A stretch of 12,349 bases of DNA, from contig JAGTQO010000006.1 of NCBI GenBank assembly GCA_018396565.1, positions 7,622 through 19,970 on the forward strand, read 5' to 3'. Below are positions 1 through 5,971 of this stretch, piece by piece. A model generated the notes under the pieces. The model was not told where the DNA came from and made no database searches. It saw only the letters and a list, made by a program, of their open reading frames with translations. How positions within the stretch are numbered: position 1 is the first letter of the stretch; the number at the start of each line of letters is the position of its first letter. Source of the DNA: Candidatus Bathyarchaeota archaeon (lineage in GTDB: Archaea > Thermoproteota > Bathyarchaeia > 40CM-2-53-6 > RBG-13-38-9). A program made the position numbers and the translations under genes.

Positions 1-846
1 CTTTCCACCATTGAACTTTTAATGAGGAACCATGAGTACGCTCCTATTGAAGATATCATTAGGTTCACGAGACTGAAGAAGGATGATGTGACCCATAGGA
101 TCGGTGAGCTGTCAAAGGGTCATTTTCTACTAAAATCTCCTGAAAGAATAGCATATGATGGTTATGCATTGACATATCTCGGCTATGATGCTCTGGCGTT
201 GAAGTCTCTAGTCAAATCAGGTGTTTTAGAGGCTCTAGGTCAACCTTTGGGTGTCGGTAAAGAATCTGACATCTATGAGGGTCTTGATAGTCAAGGAAGA
301 AGATGCGCTGTGAAGTTTCATAGGTTGGGTAGGACAAGTTTTAGGCAAACACGTAGGAAGAGAGGGTACGTAGCTGATAGACTCCACATAACATGGCTCT
401 ACCAATCGAGGCTTGCTGCTGAAAGGGAGTATGTGGCTCTCAAAAGACTTTACAGGGCAGGAGTTAAGGTGCCGAAGCCTCTATGCCATAACAGACACGT
501 ATTGGTGATGAGTTTGATCACTGGAACTGAACTTAGATACGTTGAGTTAGAGGATCCGAAACCTATTCTAAAGGAGATCTTGAGAAACATTAGGAGGTCA
601 TATGTCAGGGCAAACCTAATACATGCAGACCTCAGTGAATTCAATATTCTGGTGAAGTCCAGTGGTGAAATTCTCATAATCGACTGGCCTCAATGTATCG
701 ATGTGAGACACCCGAATGCCCATGAGTATCTGAGAAGAGACGTTATGAACGTTATCAAATGCTTCAAGAGAAAGGTGAGTATAGACCCAGATCTTAATAG
801 CACCATGGAATATGTAACAGGAATGAGAAGAATCTTTAGATTGTAA
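1..846 (+). CDS. rio2: RIO2-type serine/threonine protein kinase (5' end cut by window edge)
   Basis: RIO2 is an atypical kinase/ATPase that acts in late maturation of the small ribosomal subunit. The reading frame is open from base 1, and the sequence before the first ATG (base 22) still reads as protein. Archaeal RIO2 normally has some 20 more residues of winged-helix domain here, so I treat the gene as truncated at the left edge, with its true start outside. Counting from the ATG at 22, the rest of the winged helix spans about residues 1-70. The P-loop GVGKES is at 77-82, the catalytic lysine is K98 in AVKFH, and a basic flexible loop lies at 104-116. The catalytic loop HADLSEFN is at 201-208 with D203 and N208, and the metal-binding D221 is in IIDWPQ, where most RIO kinases have DFPQ. 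All key residues are present. The gene converges on LSm with a 45-base gap. The family call is secure. Confidence 0.95.
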   Translation, partial: LSTIELLMRNHEYAPIEDIIRFTRLKKDDVTHRIGELSKGHFLLKSPERIAYDGYALTYLGYDALALKSLVKSGVLEALGQPLGVGKESDIYEGLDSQGRRCAVKFHRLGRTSFRQTRRKRGYVADRLHITWLYQSRLAAEREYVALKRLYRAGVKVPKPLCHNRHVLVMSLITGTELRYVELEDPKPILKEILRNIRRSYVRANLIHADLSEFNILVKSSGEILIIDWPQCIDVRHPNAHEYLRRDVMNVIKCFKRKVSIDPDLNSTMEYVTGMRRIFRL

Positions 847-858
847 TTGTTTGGTTTC

Positions 859-873
859 TCTTCTTGGAGAAGA
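859..873. terminator. Hairpin between convergent rio2 and LSm genes
   Basis: A perfect 6-bp stem, TCTTCT (859-864) and AGAAGA (868-873), with a 3-base loop sits 12 bases after the rio2 stop and 18 bases after the LSm stop on the other strand. It lies in a short convergent gap and could end transcription from either side. There is no long T-tract next to it, and archaeal termination usually depends on T-tracts, so the role is tentative. Confidence 0.3.
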
Positions 874-891
874 CCTTCCGGATCCATTCAT

Positions 892-1134
892 CTATTTCTG
901 TGGGGGCATCTCTATGCAAACGTAAAGAATGTTGTTCCCCCTGACAATTATGTTTCCAAAATTGGCTGATGGTTCATCGCTCTTATACTCGGTAGCTCCC
1001 TCCAATATAATGTTCATGTGACTGTCACAGTTCACCATCTTTCCTCGGTACTCTGAATTGTTCTTCAGTTTAACTGTAACTTCATGGTTTATCTTTTTGA
1101 TGAGTATGTTCAGAGGTTTCTTAGACGGCTCCAA
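892..1134 (-). CDS. Archaeal Sm-like (LSm) RNA-binding protein
   Basis: LSm proteins form six- or seven-membered rings that bind U-rich or A-rich RNA and act in RNA processing and turnover. This 80-aa protein has the size of an archaeal SmAP. The Sm1 motif covers about residues 8-46, with the RNA-contacting loop CDSHMN at 36-41. The Sm2 motif is GNIIVRGNNILYV, from residue 60, with the typical R-G at 65-66. The start is a TTG, chosen because a GGAG sits 4 bases upstream and because the Sm fold normally begins 5-10 residues before its first helix; no ATG fits. The gene is divergent from nucS and convergent with rio2. A TATA-like element 34-42 bases before the start would give a leader of roughly 12 bases carrying the GGAG. 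The family is clear; which SmAP paralogue it is cannot be told from sequence alone. Confidence 0.92.
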   Translation of the reverse strand: MEPSKKPLNILIKKINHEVTVKLKNNSEYRGKMVNCDSHMNIILEGATEYKSDEPSANFGNIIVRGNNILYVCIEMPPQK

Positions 1135-1167
1135 ATTTCTCCACTAATCAATGTCCTGAGGATGGTG

Positions 1168-1176
1168 TATATAAAA
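1168..1176. promoter_or_regulatory. TATA-like element between divergent LSm and nucS
   Basis: The bases TATATAAAA on the + strand read TTTTATATA on the - strand. On the - strand a purine-rich BRE-like AAAAAGG sits just upstream, and a start about 26 bases on would lie some 12 bases before the LSm TTG. On the + strand the same box would give a start near 1200 and a 24-base leader for nucS, including a weak GGAAG. I see no better second box in the 89-base gap; the ATATAAAG at 1203-1210 is too close to the nucS start. Confidence 0.5.
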
Positions 1177-1223
1177 GCCTTTTTGACTAGAGATTAAACC
1201 AGATATAAAGGGAAGCAGTATAC

Positions 1224-2009
1224 ATGAACGTAGGTGGACAAGTTTCAGAATTCACACTTGTGAAATGTCCAAGTCTAGAACTTTCTGAGAGTCTGTTGAG
1301 GTTCTCCCTTAGAAGAAGGGAGTTTGTTACGGTAGCTGGTAATTGTGAGTGTAGATATACTGGCAGGGCGTCGTCGCATCTTGGTTGGGGTGAGAGATTG
1401 GTTTTGATTAAGGGAGATGGTTCAATCCAGGTGCATAGGCCTACCGGTTATGAACCCGTAAATTGGCAGCCTCCCCAATGCACCCTCCATGTTCATAGGA
1501 ATGGTTGCTTACTTGTTATCGAGGCTCATCGCCGAAGGCCCAGGGAATCTTTGACACTACACTTTGACAGGATAATCTTCTACGGTTCATTCAGACCTGT
1601 GGATAGGGCTGAGTTTAACCTTTACGTCAGTGAAGAGCAGATGAGGGATGCCCTAATCCAAGACCCAAGCATTTTGGAGAAAGGTTTGGAATTGGTTGAC
1701 TTTGAGAGAAGGGTTGAGCCGGGTTTCATAGACTTTTACGGTAGGGATGTTGACGGTAGACTTGTGATTGTAGAGTTGAAGAGGTCGCAAGCAGGTAAGG
1801 AGGCTATCCTACAGTTGAAGCGATACGTTGATGCGGTTCTCAAGTTAACCGGCTCGAATGTTAGAGGTGTGCTGGCGGCTCCAAGATTGAGGTCTGGAGC
1901 TCAAGGTCTCCTTGTGGAGTTGGGGCTCGAATTCAGAAGGCTGTCTCCTCGAAAGTGTGCTGAGGTCCTTAAGAAGTCAGGTACGAGGAAGATAAATGAG
2001 TTCGTCTGA
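1224..2009 (+). CDS. nucS: Endonuclease NucS/EndoMS, mismatch-specific
   Basis: NucS (EndoMS) cuts both strands at mismatched DNA and underlies the non-canonical mismatch repair of many archaea and actinobacteria. At 261 aa the length is normal. The N-terminal dimerising and DNA-binding half carries the family signature GWGERLVLIKGDGSIQVHRP (54-73) followed by PVNWQPP (78-84), where W81 is expected to stack with DNA. The C-terminal RecB-like nuclease domain begins near residue 135. It shows E138, D170 in GFIDFYGRD, and E184-L-K186 in IVELKRSQAG, then the QLKRY helix at 197-201. This is the full catalytic set known from Pyrococcus NucS. The C-terminus (KKSGTRKINEFV) has no clear PCNA-binding box, although some archaeal NucS proteins carry one. 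The gene diverges from LSm and converges on the SerK gene with a 52-base gap. Confidence 0.95.
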   Translation: MNVGGQVSEFTLVKCPSLELSESLLRFSLRRREFVTVAGNCECRYTGRASSHLGWGERLVLIKGDGSIQVHRPTGYEPVNWQPPQCTLHVHRNGCLLVIEAHRRRPRESLTLHFDRIIFYGSFRPVDRAEFNLYVSEEQMRDALIQDPSILEKGLELVDFERRVEPGFIDFYGRDVDGRLVIVELKRSQAGKEAILQLKRYVDAVLKLTGSNVRGVLAAPRLRSGAQGLLVELGLEFRRLSPRKCAEVLKKSGTRKINEFV

Positions 2010-2061
2010 CTAGTGGCAGGACATTGTTTTGCTTGTGCGCCTCATCTCATCTACTCATTAT

Positions 2062-2736
2062 TTATTGGGGTTCACTAGATTGTACACCGTCCCTTAACAT
2101 TTCGAGGGGTGCGAACCAATCCCTGGGTCTATTTGGAATAATATGTTGGGTCGTCTTTGGGGGGAGAATCTTCCCCGATAAGGCCGCCTCTATAACGTCC
2201 ATCTTACTTATGGCTCCGAAGACTATCGCTCCCGCATATTCACTATTATATGCTAAGTCTTTAGCATGATCCAGATCTGAGACATACTCTATTTTGAACC
2301 TTCCAAGCAGCAAATTCATTATCGTGTTCCTGGTGGCTTTGAGAAGGTACTCTCTCCCGCCAACGATCAGTATTGGGTTCTCCTTGGATCCTATGGGTCG
2401 GTGTGGTTCTTGCCTTTTAATGTGTGGGCTCAAGACATTTATGAGCCTGCTCTTGGAACCTATCACAACTGGATACCATGTCTTCAACACTATATTCTCA
2501 TCCCCATAGTTTACCTTGTGCGCAAGGATCTTTGAGTATCCTAGCGTCTTGAGGGCGCTGACTCTGTGGTGACCATCCAGAATTATCAGGTGTTTATCGT
2601 CGACGATGATGGGGTCTTTCTGATATCCGTCTCCTGCCAGTTGCTTTGTCATTTCACGAAGCCTGTAGGGGTCGGTCTGTTCATGCGGTCTCAATCTTTC
2701 GATGCTGACTGTCGGTAGGGTTTCTGTTCTAGACAA
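2062..2736 (-). CDS. serK: SerK-type free-serine kinase (ParB/sulfiredoxin fold)
   Basis: SerK of Thermococcus kodakarensis phosphorylates free L-serine with ADP to give O-phosphoserine, feeding cysteine synthesis. The match here is by motif order along nearly the whole protein. RPHEQ is at 16-20, with E19 at the position of the SerK catalytic glutamate. The nucleotide-binding LDGHHR is at 53-58, followed by an ALKTLG helix. TWYP is at 86-89, and PKTTQHIIPNRP is at 193-204. The fold is shared with ParB nuclease domains, but the C-terminal PKTT.H..P signature separates SerK from partition proteins, and no parA or parS is nearby. The 224-aa length fits. The start is a TTG with AAAGGA about 8 bases upstream; the first internal ATG would remove the catalytic glutamate. 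The neighbours nucS and the RHH gene do not suggest a pathway link. Confidence 0.85.
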   Translation of the reverse strand: MSRTETLPTVSIERLRPHEQTDPYRLREMTKQLAGDGYQKDPIIVDDKHLIILDGHHRVSALKTLGYSKILAHKVNYGDENIVLKTWYPVVIGSKSRLINVLSPHIKRQEPHRPIGSKENPILIVGGREYLLKATRNTIMNLLLGRFKIEYVSDLDHAKDLAYNSEYAGAIVFGAISKMDVIEAALSGKILPPKTTQHIIPNRPRDWFAPLEMLRDGVQSSEPQ

Positions 2737-2800
2737 ATTTGTTTTCCTTTGTTTATCTTTTCTGGAACATTTATGGATGTGAATACTTTATTTTAAGCTT

Positions 2801-2822
2801 TCGAGTACATAAATGTACACGA
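2801..2822. promoter_or_regulatory. 22-bp dyad, operator-like, upstream of RHH gene
   Basis: The arms TCG-A-GTACAT (2801-2810) and ATGTAC-A-CGA (2813-2822) are reverse complements except for one A/A mismatch, around an AA centre; 9 of 10 positions in each arm pair. It lies in the 252-base AT-rich gap, 65 bases before the serK start and 167 bases before the RHH gene. Dyads of this kind are typical binding sites for dimeric regulators. No T-tract follows on either strand, so a terminator is less likely. The rest of the gap (2737-2988) is AT-rich, with an A8 run at 2922-2929 and no further gene that I can see. Confidence 0.4.
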
Positions 2823-2940
2823 TTTCTATACCATCCAAATGAGACCAATATTAAGAATCAAATGTAGAAAAGGCCGAAATCAGGTCATACCAGATGTTTT
2901 TTAAACTGTAGTGACAGATTGAAAAAAAATGTTTAGGAAG

Positions 2941-2951
2941 AATTAAATACG
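2941..2951 (+). promoter_or_regulatory. TATA-like box for the RHH / CFI-box operon
   Basis: AATTAAATACG is an archaeal TATA-like stretch about 40 bases before the ATG at 2989. A start some 26 bases on would fall near 2971, leaving a leader of about 17 bases with a weak GGGAAG. Confidence 0.35.
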
Positions 2952-2988
2952 GTTTTACGAGTTTATGCCTTAACTGGGAAGAATCGTT

Positions 2989-3144
2989 ATGACAAAACAC
3001 AAAACCACTATGCAGATAGATGATAAACTATGGAAACGGTTCCTACAGACAGTCATCAAGAAACACGGGACCACAAAGAAATCAAGCTTGGAACTTGAGG
3101 CTGCCATATCTGAATATCTGGAAAGACAGAGGGAGGAGAGTTAG
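2989..3144 (+). CDS. Small ribbon-helix-helix (CopG/Arc-like) protein, 51 aa
   Basis: Direct translation from the ATG at 2989 gives 51 residues and a TAG stop at 3142-3144. Residues 5-11 (KTTMQID) form a short amphipathic strand. Helix 1 is DKLWKRFLQTVIKKHG (12-27), a TTKKSS turn at 28-33 caps helix 2, and helix 2 (34-46, LELEAAISEYLER) is followed by a charged tail. This is the layout of RHH DNA-binding proteins, which work as dimers with the strands in the major groove. The stop codon touches the ATG of the 766-aa gene without any gap, and the strong GGAGG for that gene (3132-3136) lies inside this reading frame, so translation is probably coupled. Candidate roles are autoregulator of the operon or a CopG-like antitoxin; no toxin is adjacent, so I favour the regulator. 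Fold call is moderately sure, function unproven. Confidence 0.75.
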   Translation: MTKHKTTMQIDDKLWKRFLQTVIKKHGTTKKSSLELEAAISEYLERQREES

Positions 3145-5445
3145 ATGAGACTGCCTAAAGCATCAACACTACTCCTGATCCTAGTTTCAGTTGCGATTCT
3201 TGGAGCATCCCCCTACACTAGCTTCATACCCGAGGTTGAAGGAATTGCAGGTGTCAATGTTATCGTAAGCCCAGCATCCCAGACAGTAGACTATACTGTT
3301 AACCAATACGCCTGGTACTCAGTTGTAGTGCAGTCTGTAGATGGTTATCTAGGTCCAGTGACCTTGAATGCGACTGTCCAGAGCGGTCCGGGCAAGCTCT
3401 CCCTCAGTTTTCCATCTGGAAGTACGGTAGCAGTGTCTTTGAACGGACAAACATTCACATATCTGATGGTGACGGTCGGTTCACCGTTAGACTCACCGCC
3501 AGGAATATATACGATCAAGGTCACGGCGACCCCTACAGGAAGTGCGGTTCCTTCATCATCTACTACGCAGTTGATCGTGATAGAACATGACCCTACGGTC
3601 GGAGACTTTAGACTATCCAGCAGTCCAGGTACAGTTATCGACGTGGTTCCCGGAGGTACTGGGGCGCTCCAAATCAATGTTCAAGGCTTCAAGACGACCG
3701 CTGGATCAATCGCTGTCTCTTTGTTAATGGCTTCAAGTATGCCCAGTGAATTAAGTTATAGTTTTGATCCATTTATAGTGAAGGTCACGGGTTATGGAAC
3801 GAATACTTCCATACTATCTATTACGACCACCGCGCTGACTCCTGCTGGAAACTACACACTCGTCGTCACTGGGACAGCGGAGCTCATATCGTATGGGTAT
3901 AGCCAGAGGATTCACTCTTGGGCTGTAACTGTTAGGGTGAGCGGCTTCTACATTGTACCGTCGCCCATAGAGAAGTCGGTGATAGTTGGTAAGAGCACCA
4001 CCTTGAATATTGGTGTCCAATCTGTTGGAACTTTCAGCTCATCGGTCACATTGTCAGCGAGCAACGTACCTGCTGGGATGACTGCAACTTTCAATCCAGC
4101 CTCGGTCCTTCCTCCGCCGGGTGGCCTCGGATCATCGATACTCACAATCAGCACGGCACCCACACTGGCTCAAGGAACATACTTTTTGACTATCAGGGGA
4201 ACGAGTGGTAGCTTGACAAGTGCAGAGTACATAAGAATAAGCGTCGGCAACTTCACAGTGACTGTTACGCCATCATCAAGGACGGTTGCGCAAGACTCTA
4301 CTACAACATTCACCGTCACAGGAACATCGTCAGACGAATATTCGGCGACTATGACCCTCACTGTCTCAGGCCTCCCGGCTGGGGTGGACTACACATTCTC
4401 ACCGTCATCGATACTTATACCAGCAGCGGGCTCAGCATCCTCAACTCTGACATTGAGTGTGGGCTCGACAGCCCCTACAGGATCATATCCTTTGACTATA
4501 ACTGGAACTTCTGGAACGCAGAGCCAATCGGTGACGGCGACATTGATCATCGTCGCCAAACCAGACTTCCTATTGACGGTGACTCCAAGCTCGGCAACGG
4601 TTAGAAATGGCTCCTCAACGACATTCACCTTGACCGTCATATCTATAAACTCTTTCAGCTCACCGGTATCCTTGACGGTAAACATTCCCGCAGCAACACA
4701 AGCCACAGGATCGATAAGCCCATCCTCAGTCGCCCCTCCTGCAGGTGGATCTGCAACAGCAACTTTGACGGTAACAACATACGCAACAGCGCCCGCTGCC
4801 AGCGGAACAATAACAGTGACTGGTACAAGTGGGGAGCTCACACATACTGCGACGGCGACCCTGACGATATCGCCTACAGCAGGGAGAATATGCATAATAG
4901 CGACAGCAACCTATGGGTCGGAGCTTGCTCCTGAAGTATATTTCCTACGACTATTCAGGGACCGCTCGGTTCAAACAACATTTGCGGGAAGCCAGTTCAT
5001 GGACGTCTTCAACGCATGGTACTACTCGTTCAGCCCAACCGTAGCAGAATATGTTAGAAGCAACCTTCTCTTGAGAAGTATTGTCAAGGCGGTCTTATAT
5101 CCTCTGTTGGGAATACTCCATGCCGCCCAATGGGTGTATGTTACTCTCAGCTTCAACCCTGAGCTGGCTATAGTTGCGGCTGGCATATTCGCAAGTGGCC
5201 TAATAGGAATAGTATACTTTGCGCCCCCAACTCTACTGGCACTGTCGCTGGCCAGAAGGAAAGTGAGTCGCCTGACATTGAAACCCTTAGCCTACGCATG
5301 GGTTGCATGTGTACTCTTACTAGTGATCTCCGAACTGTCATCGGCGCCCGTGCTGATGATGTTCTCAACAGCCTCACTAGTATTGACGACAATAGCAGGC
5401 TCAGCCATCTATACCGTAGCTAGAGCCCAGAGACTCCTAAAGTGA
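3145..5445 (+). CDS. Secreted Ig-like repeat protein with CFI-box and C-terminal membrane segments
   Basis: The 766-aa protein begins with a Sec-type signal (K5, hydrophobic 8-20, small residues at 20-22). Five Ig-like beta-sandwich repeats of about 100 residues follow, at roughly 37-147, 153-265, 268-367, 370-470 and 474-576. Each has the pattern V.P.s.tV..g.s.tft.. then sp.s...p.gGs.s.tLt and G.y.ltitGtsG. They are rich in Thr and Ser and almost free of charge and cysteine. At 583-637 comes a CFI-box, CIIATATYGSELAPEV, then LRLFRDR, AWYYSFSPTVAEYV. Three or four hydrophobic segments follow (about 640-668, 673-703, 713-730, 733-757), ending in a basic tail. The box marks a C-terminal module found in bacterial and archaeal surface proteins whose job is not established. 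The repeats should face outside, anchored by the C-terminus. A GGAGG lies 8 bases before the ATG. Ligand unknown; an adhesin or S-layer-associated role is only a guess. Confidence 0.85.
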   Translation: MRLPKASTLLLILVSVAILGASPYTSFIPEVEGIAGVNVIVSPASQTVDYTVNQYAWYSVVVQSVDGYLGPVTLNATVQSGPGKLSLSFPSGSTVAVSLNGQTFTYLMVTVGSPLDSPPGIYTIKVTATPTGSAVPSSSTTQLIVIEHDPTVGDFRLSSSPGTVIDVVPGGTGALQINVQGFKTTAGSIAVSLLMASSMPSELSYSFDPFIVKVTGYGTNTSILSITTTALTPAGNYTLVVTGTAELISYGYSQRIHSWAVTVRVSGFYIVPSPIEKSVIVGKSTTLNIGVQSVGTFSSSVTLSASNVPAGMTATFNPASVLPPPGGLGSSILTISTAPTLAQGTYFLTIRGTSGSLTSAEYIRISVGNFTVTVTPSSRTVAQDSTTTFTVTGTSSDEYSATMTLTVSGLPAGVDYTFSPSSILIPAAGSASSTLTLSVGSTAPTGSYPLTITGTSGTQSQSVTATLIIVAKPDFLLTVTPSSATVRNGSSTTFTLTVISINSFSSPVSLTVNIPAATQATGSISPSSVAPPAGGSATATLTVTTYATAPAASGTITVTGTSGELTHTATATLTISPTAGRICIIATATYGSELAPEVYFLRLFRDRSVQTTFAGSQFMDVFNAWYYSFSPTVAEYVRSNLLLRSIVKAVLYPLLGILHAAQWVYVTLSFNPELAIVAAGIFASGLIGIVYFAPPTLLALSLARRKVSRLTLKPLAYAWVACVLLLVISELSSAPVLMMFSTASLVLTTIAGSAIYTVARAQRLLK

Positions 5446-5470
5446 ACCCTTTTAAAATTCACCTCAACCC

Positions 5471-5477
5471 TTTTTTT
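5471..5477 (+). terminator. T-tract terminator after the CFI-box gene
   Basis: A run of seven T, preceded by CCC and by an earlier CCCTTTTAAAA (5448-5457), lies 26 bases after the stop at 5445. Short T-tracts end transcription in archaea. The remainder of the 126-base gap before the next gene has a 4-bp CGGA/TCCG stem at 5493-5503 and nothing else notable. Confidence 0.55.
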
Positions 5478-5571
5478 ATCTCTAACCAATACCGGAGGAT
5501 CCGCCTAATTGAGTTCTATTTGGAATAGGGTTAAATGTCCATCATGAAATAATGGTGTAGGGTGTGCATGT

Positions 5572-5949
5572 ATGAGTGAGAGGTCAAAGAATCTTCTCGA
5601 TGAGATGATGAGGAAGAGGGGTTACGTCTATCCTTCGTATAGGATGCTTGCGGAGGATGACCCTGACTTCCTCGAGACATATGACAAGCTTTATGAGCTC
5701 GCCATGATCCGTACAAGAATATTCCCTGAGAAGATAAAGGAACTCTTCTATGTCGCCGCTATAGCTGCAAGAAACCCTGGGGATAACTCAGCTTTGAAGA
5801 ATCATATGAGGAGGGCTTTGGAGAAGGGTGCGACTAAGGAAGAGATTCTTGAAACACTGAAATGCGCATTCTTCCCTGGTGGCGCCCTCAGTCTCTTGTA
5901 TAGTGTAAATACCTTGATGGAGGTCTTGAAGGAGATGGGTGAGAAATAG
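5572..5949 (+). CDS. Carboxymuconolactone decarboxylase / AhpD-fold protein without the CxxC pair
   Basis: The 125-aa protein is all-helical and matches the CMD family core at about residues 33-100. It has a helix with LYELAMIRTRIFPEKIKELFYVAAIAARNPG, then the conserved histidine H78 in LKNHMRRALEKGATKEEILETL, where the A..kGaT.eEI.E signature is clear. In the peroxidase AhpD and many CMD proteins the helix before that histidine carries CxxC. Here the segment reads ARNPGDNSALKNH with no cysteine, so disulfide-based peroxidase chemistry is unlikely. The only cysteine is C98 in KCAFFPGG. The start follows a weak GGGTG. The gene is convergent with the AOR operon, 22 bases apart, and not obviously co-transcribed with anything. 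Possible roles are a gamma-CMD-like decarboxylase or a structural partner; the substrate is unknown. Confidence 0.8.
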   Translation: MSERSKNLLDEMMRKRGYVYPSYRMLAEDDPDFLETYDKLYELAMIRTRIFPEKIKELFYVAAIAARNPGDNSALKNHMRRALEKGATKEEILETLKCAFFPGGALSLLYSVNTLMEVLKEMGEK

Positions 5950-5971
5950 TAGGCTTTGGATGTTGCCTCAG

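Noticed and set aside
2062..2736. ParB-like partition protein / plasmid or origin marker
   Set aside because: The DGHHR fold is shared, but the TWYP and PKTT.H..P motifs match SerK, and there is no ParA or parS-like repeat.
2989..3144. Antitoxin of a toxin-antitoxin pair
   Set aside because: No toxin-sized partner is adjacent; the next gene is a 766-aa surface protein, so an antitoxin role lacks support.
4389..4895. 168-codon open frame on the - strand
   Set aside because: Antisense to the repetitive Thr/Ser-rich Ig repeats; its Val/Ala-rich repeats are a by-product of those codons.
5493..5503. CGGA-GGA-TCCG mini-hairpin after the T7 tract
   Set aside because: Only a 4-bp stem around a BamHI-like palindrome; expected by chance at this length.
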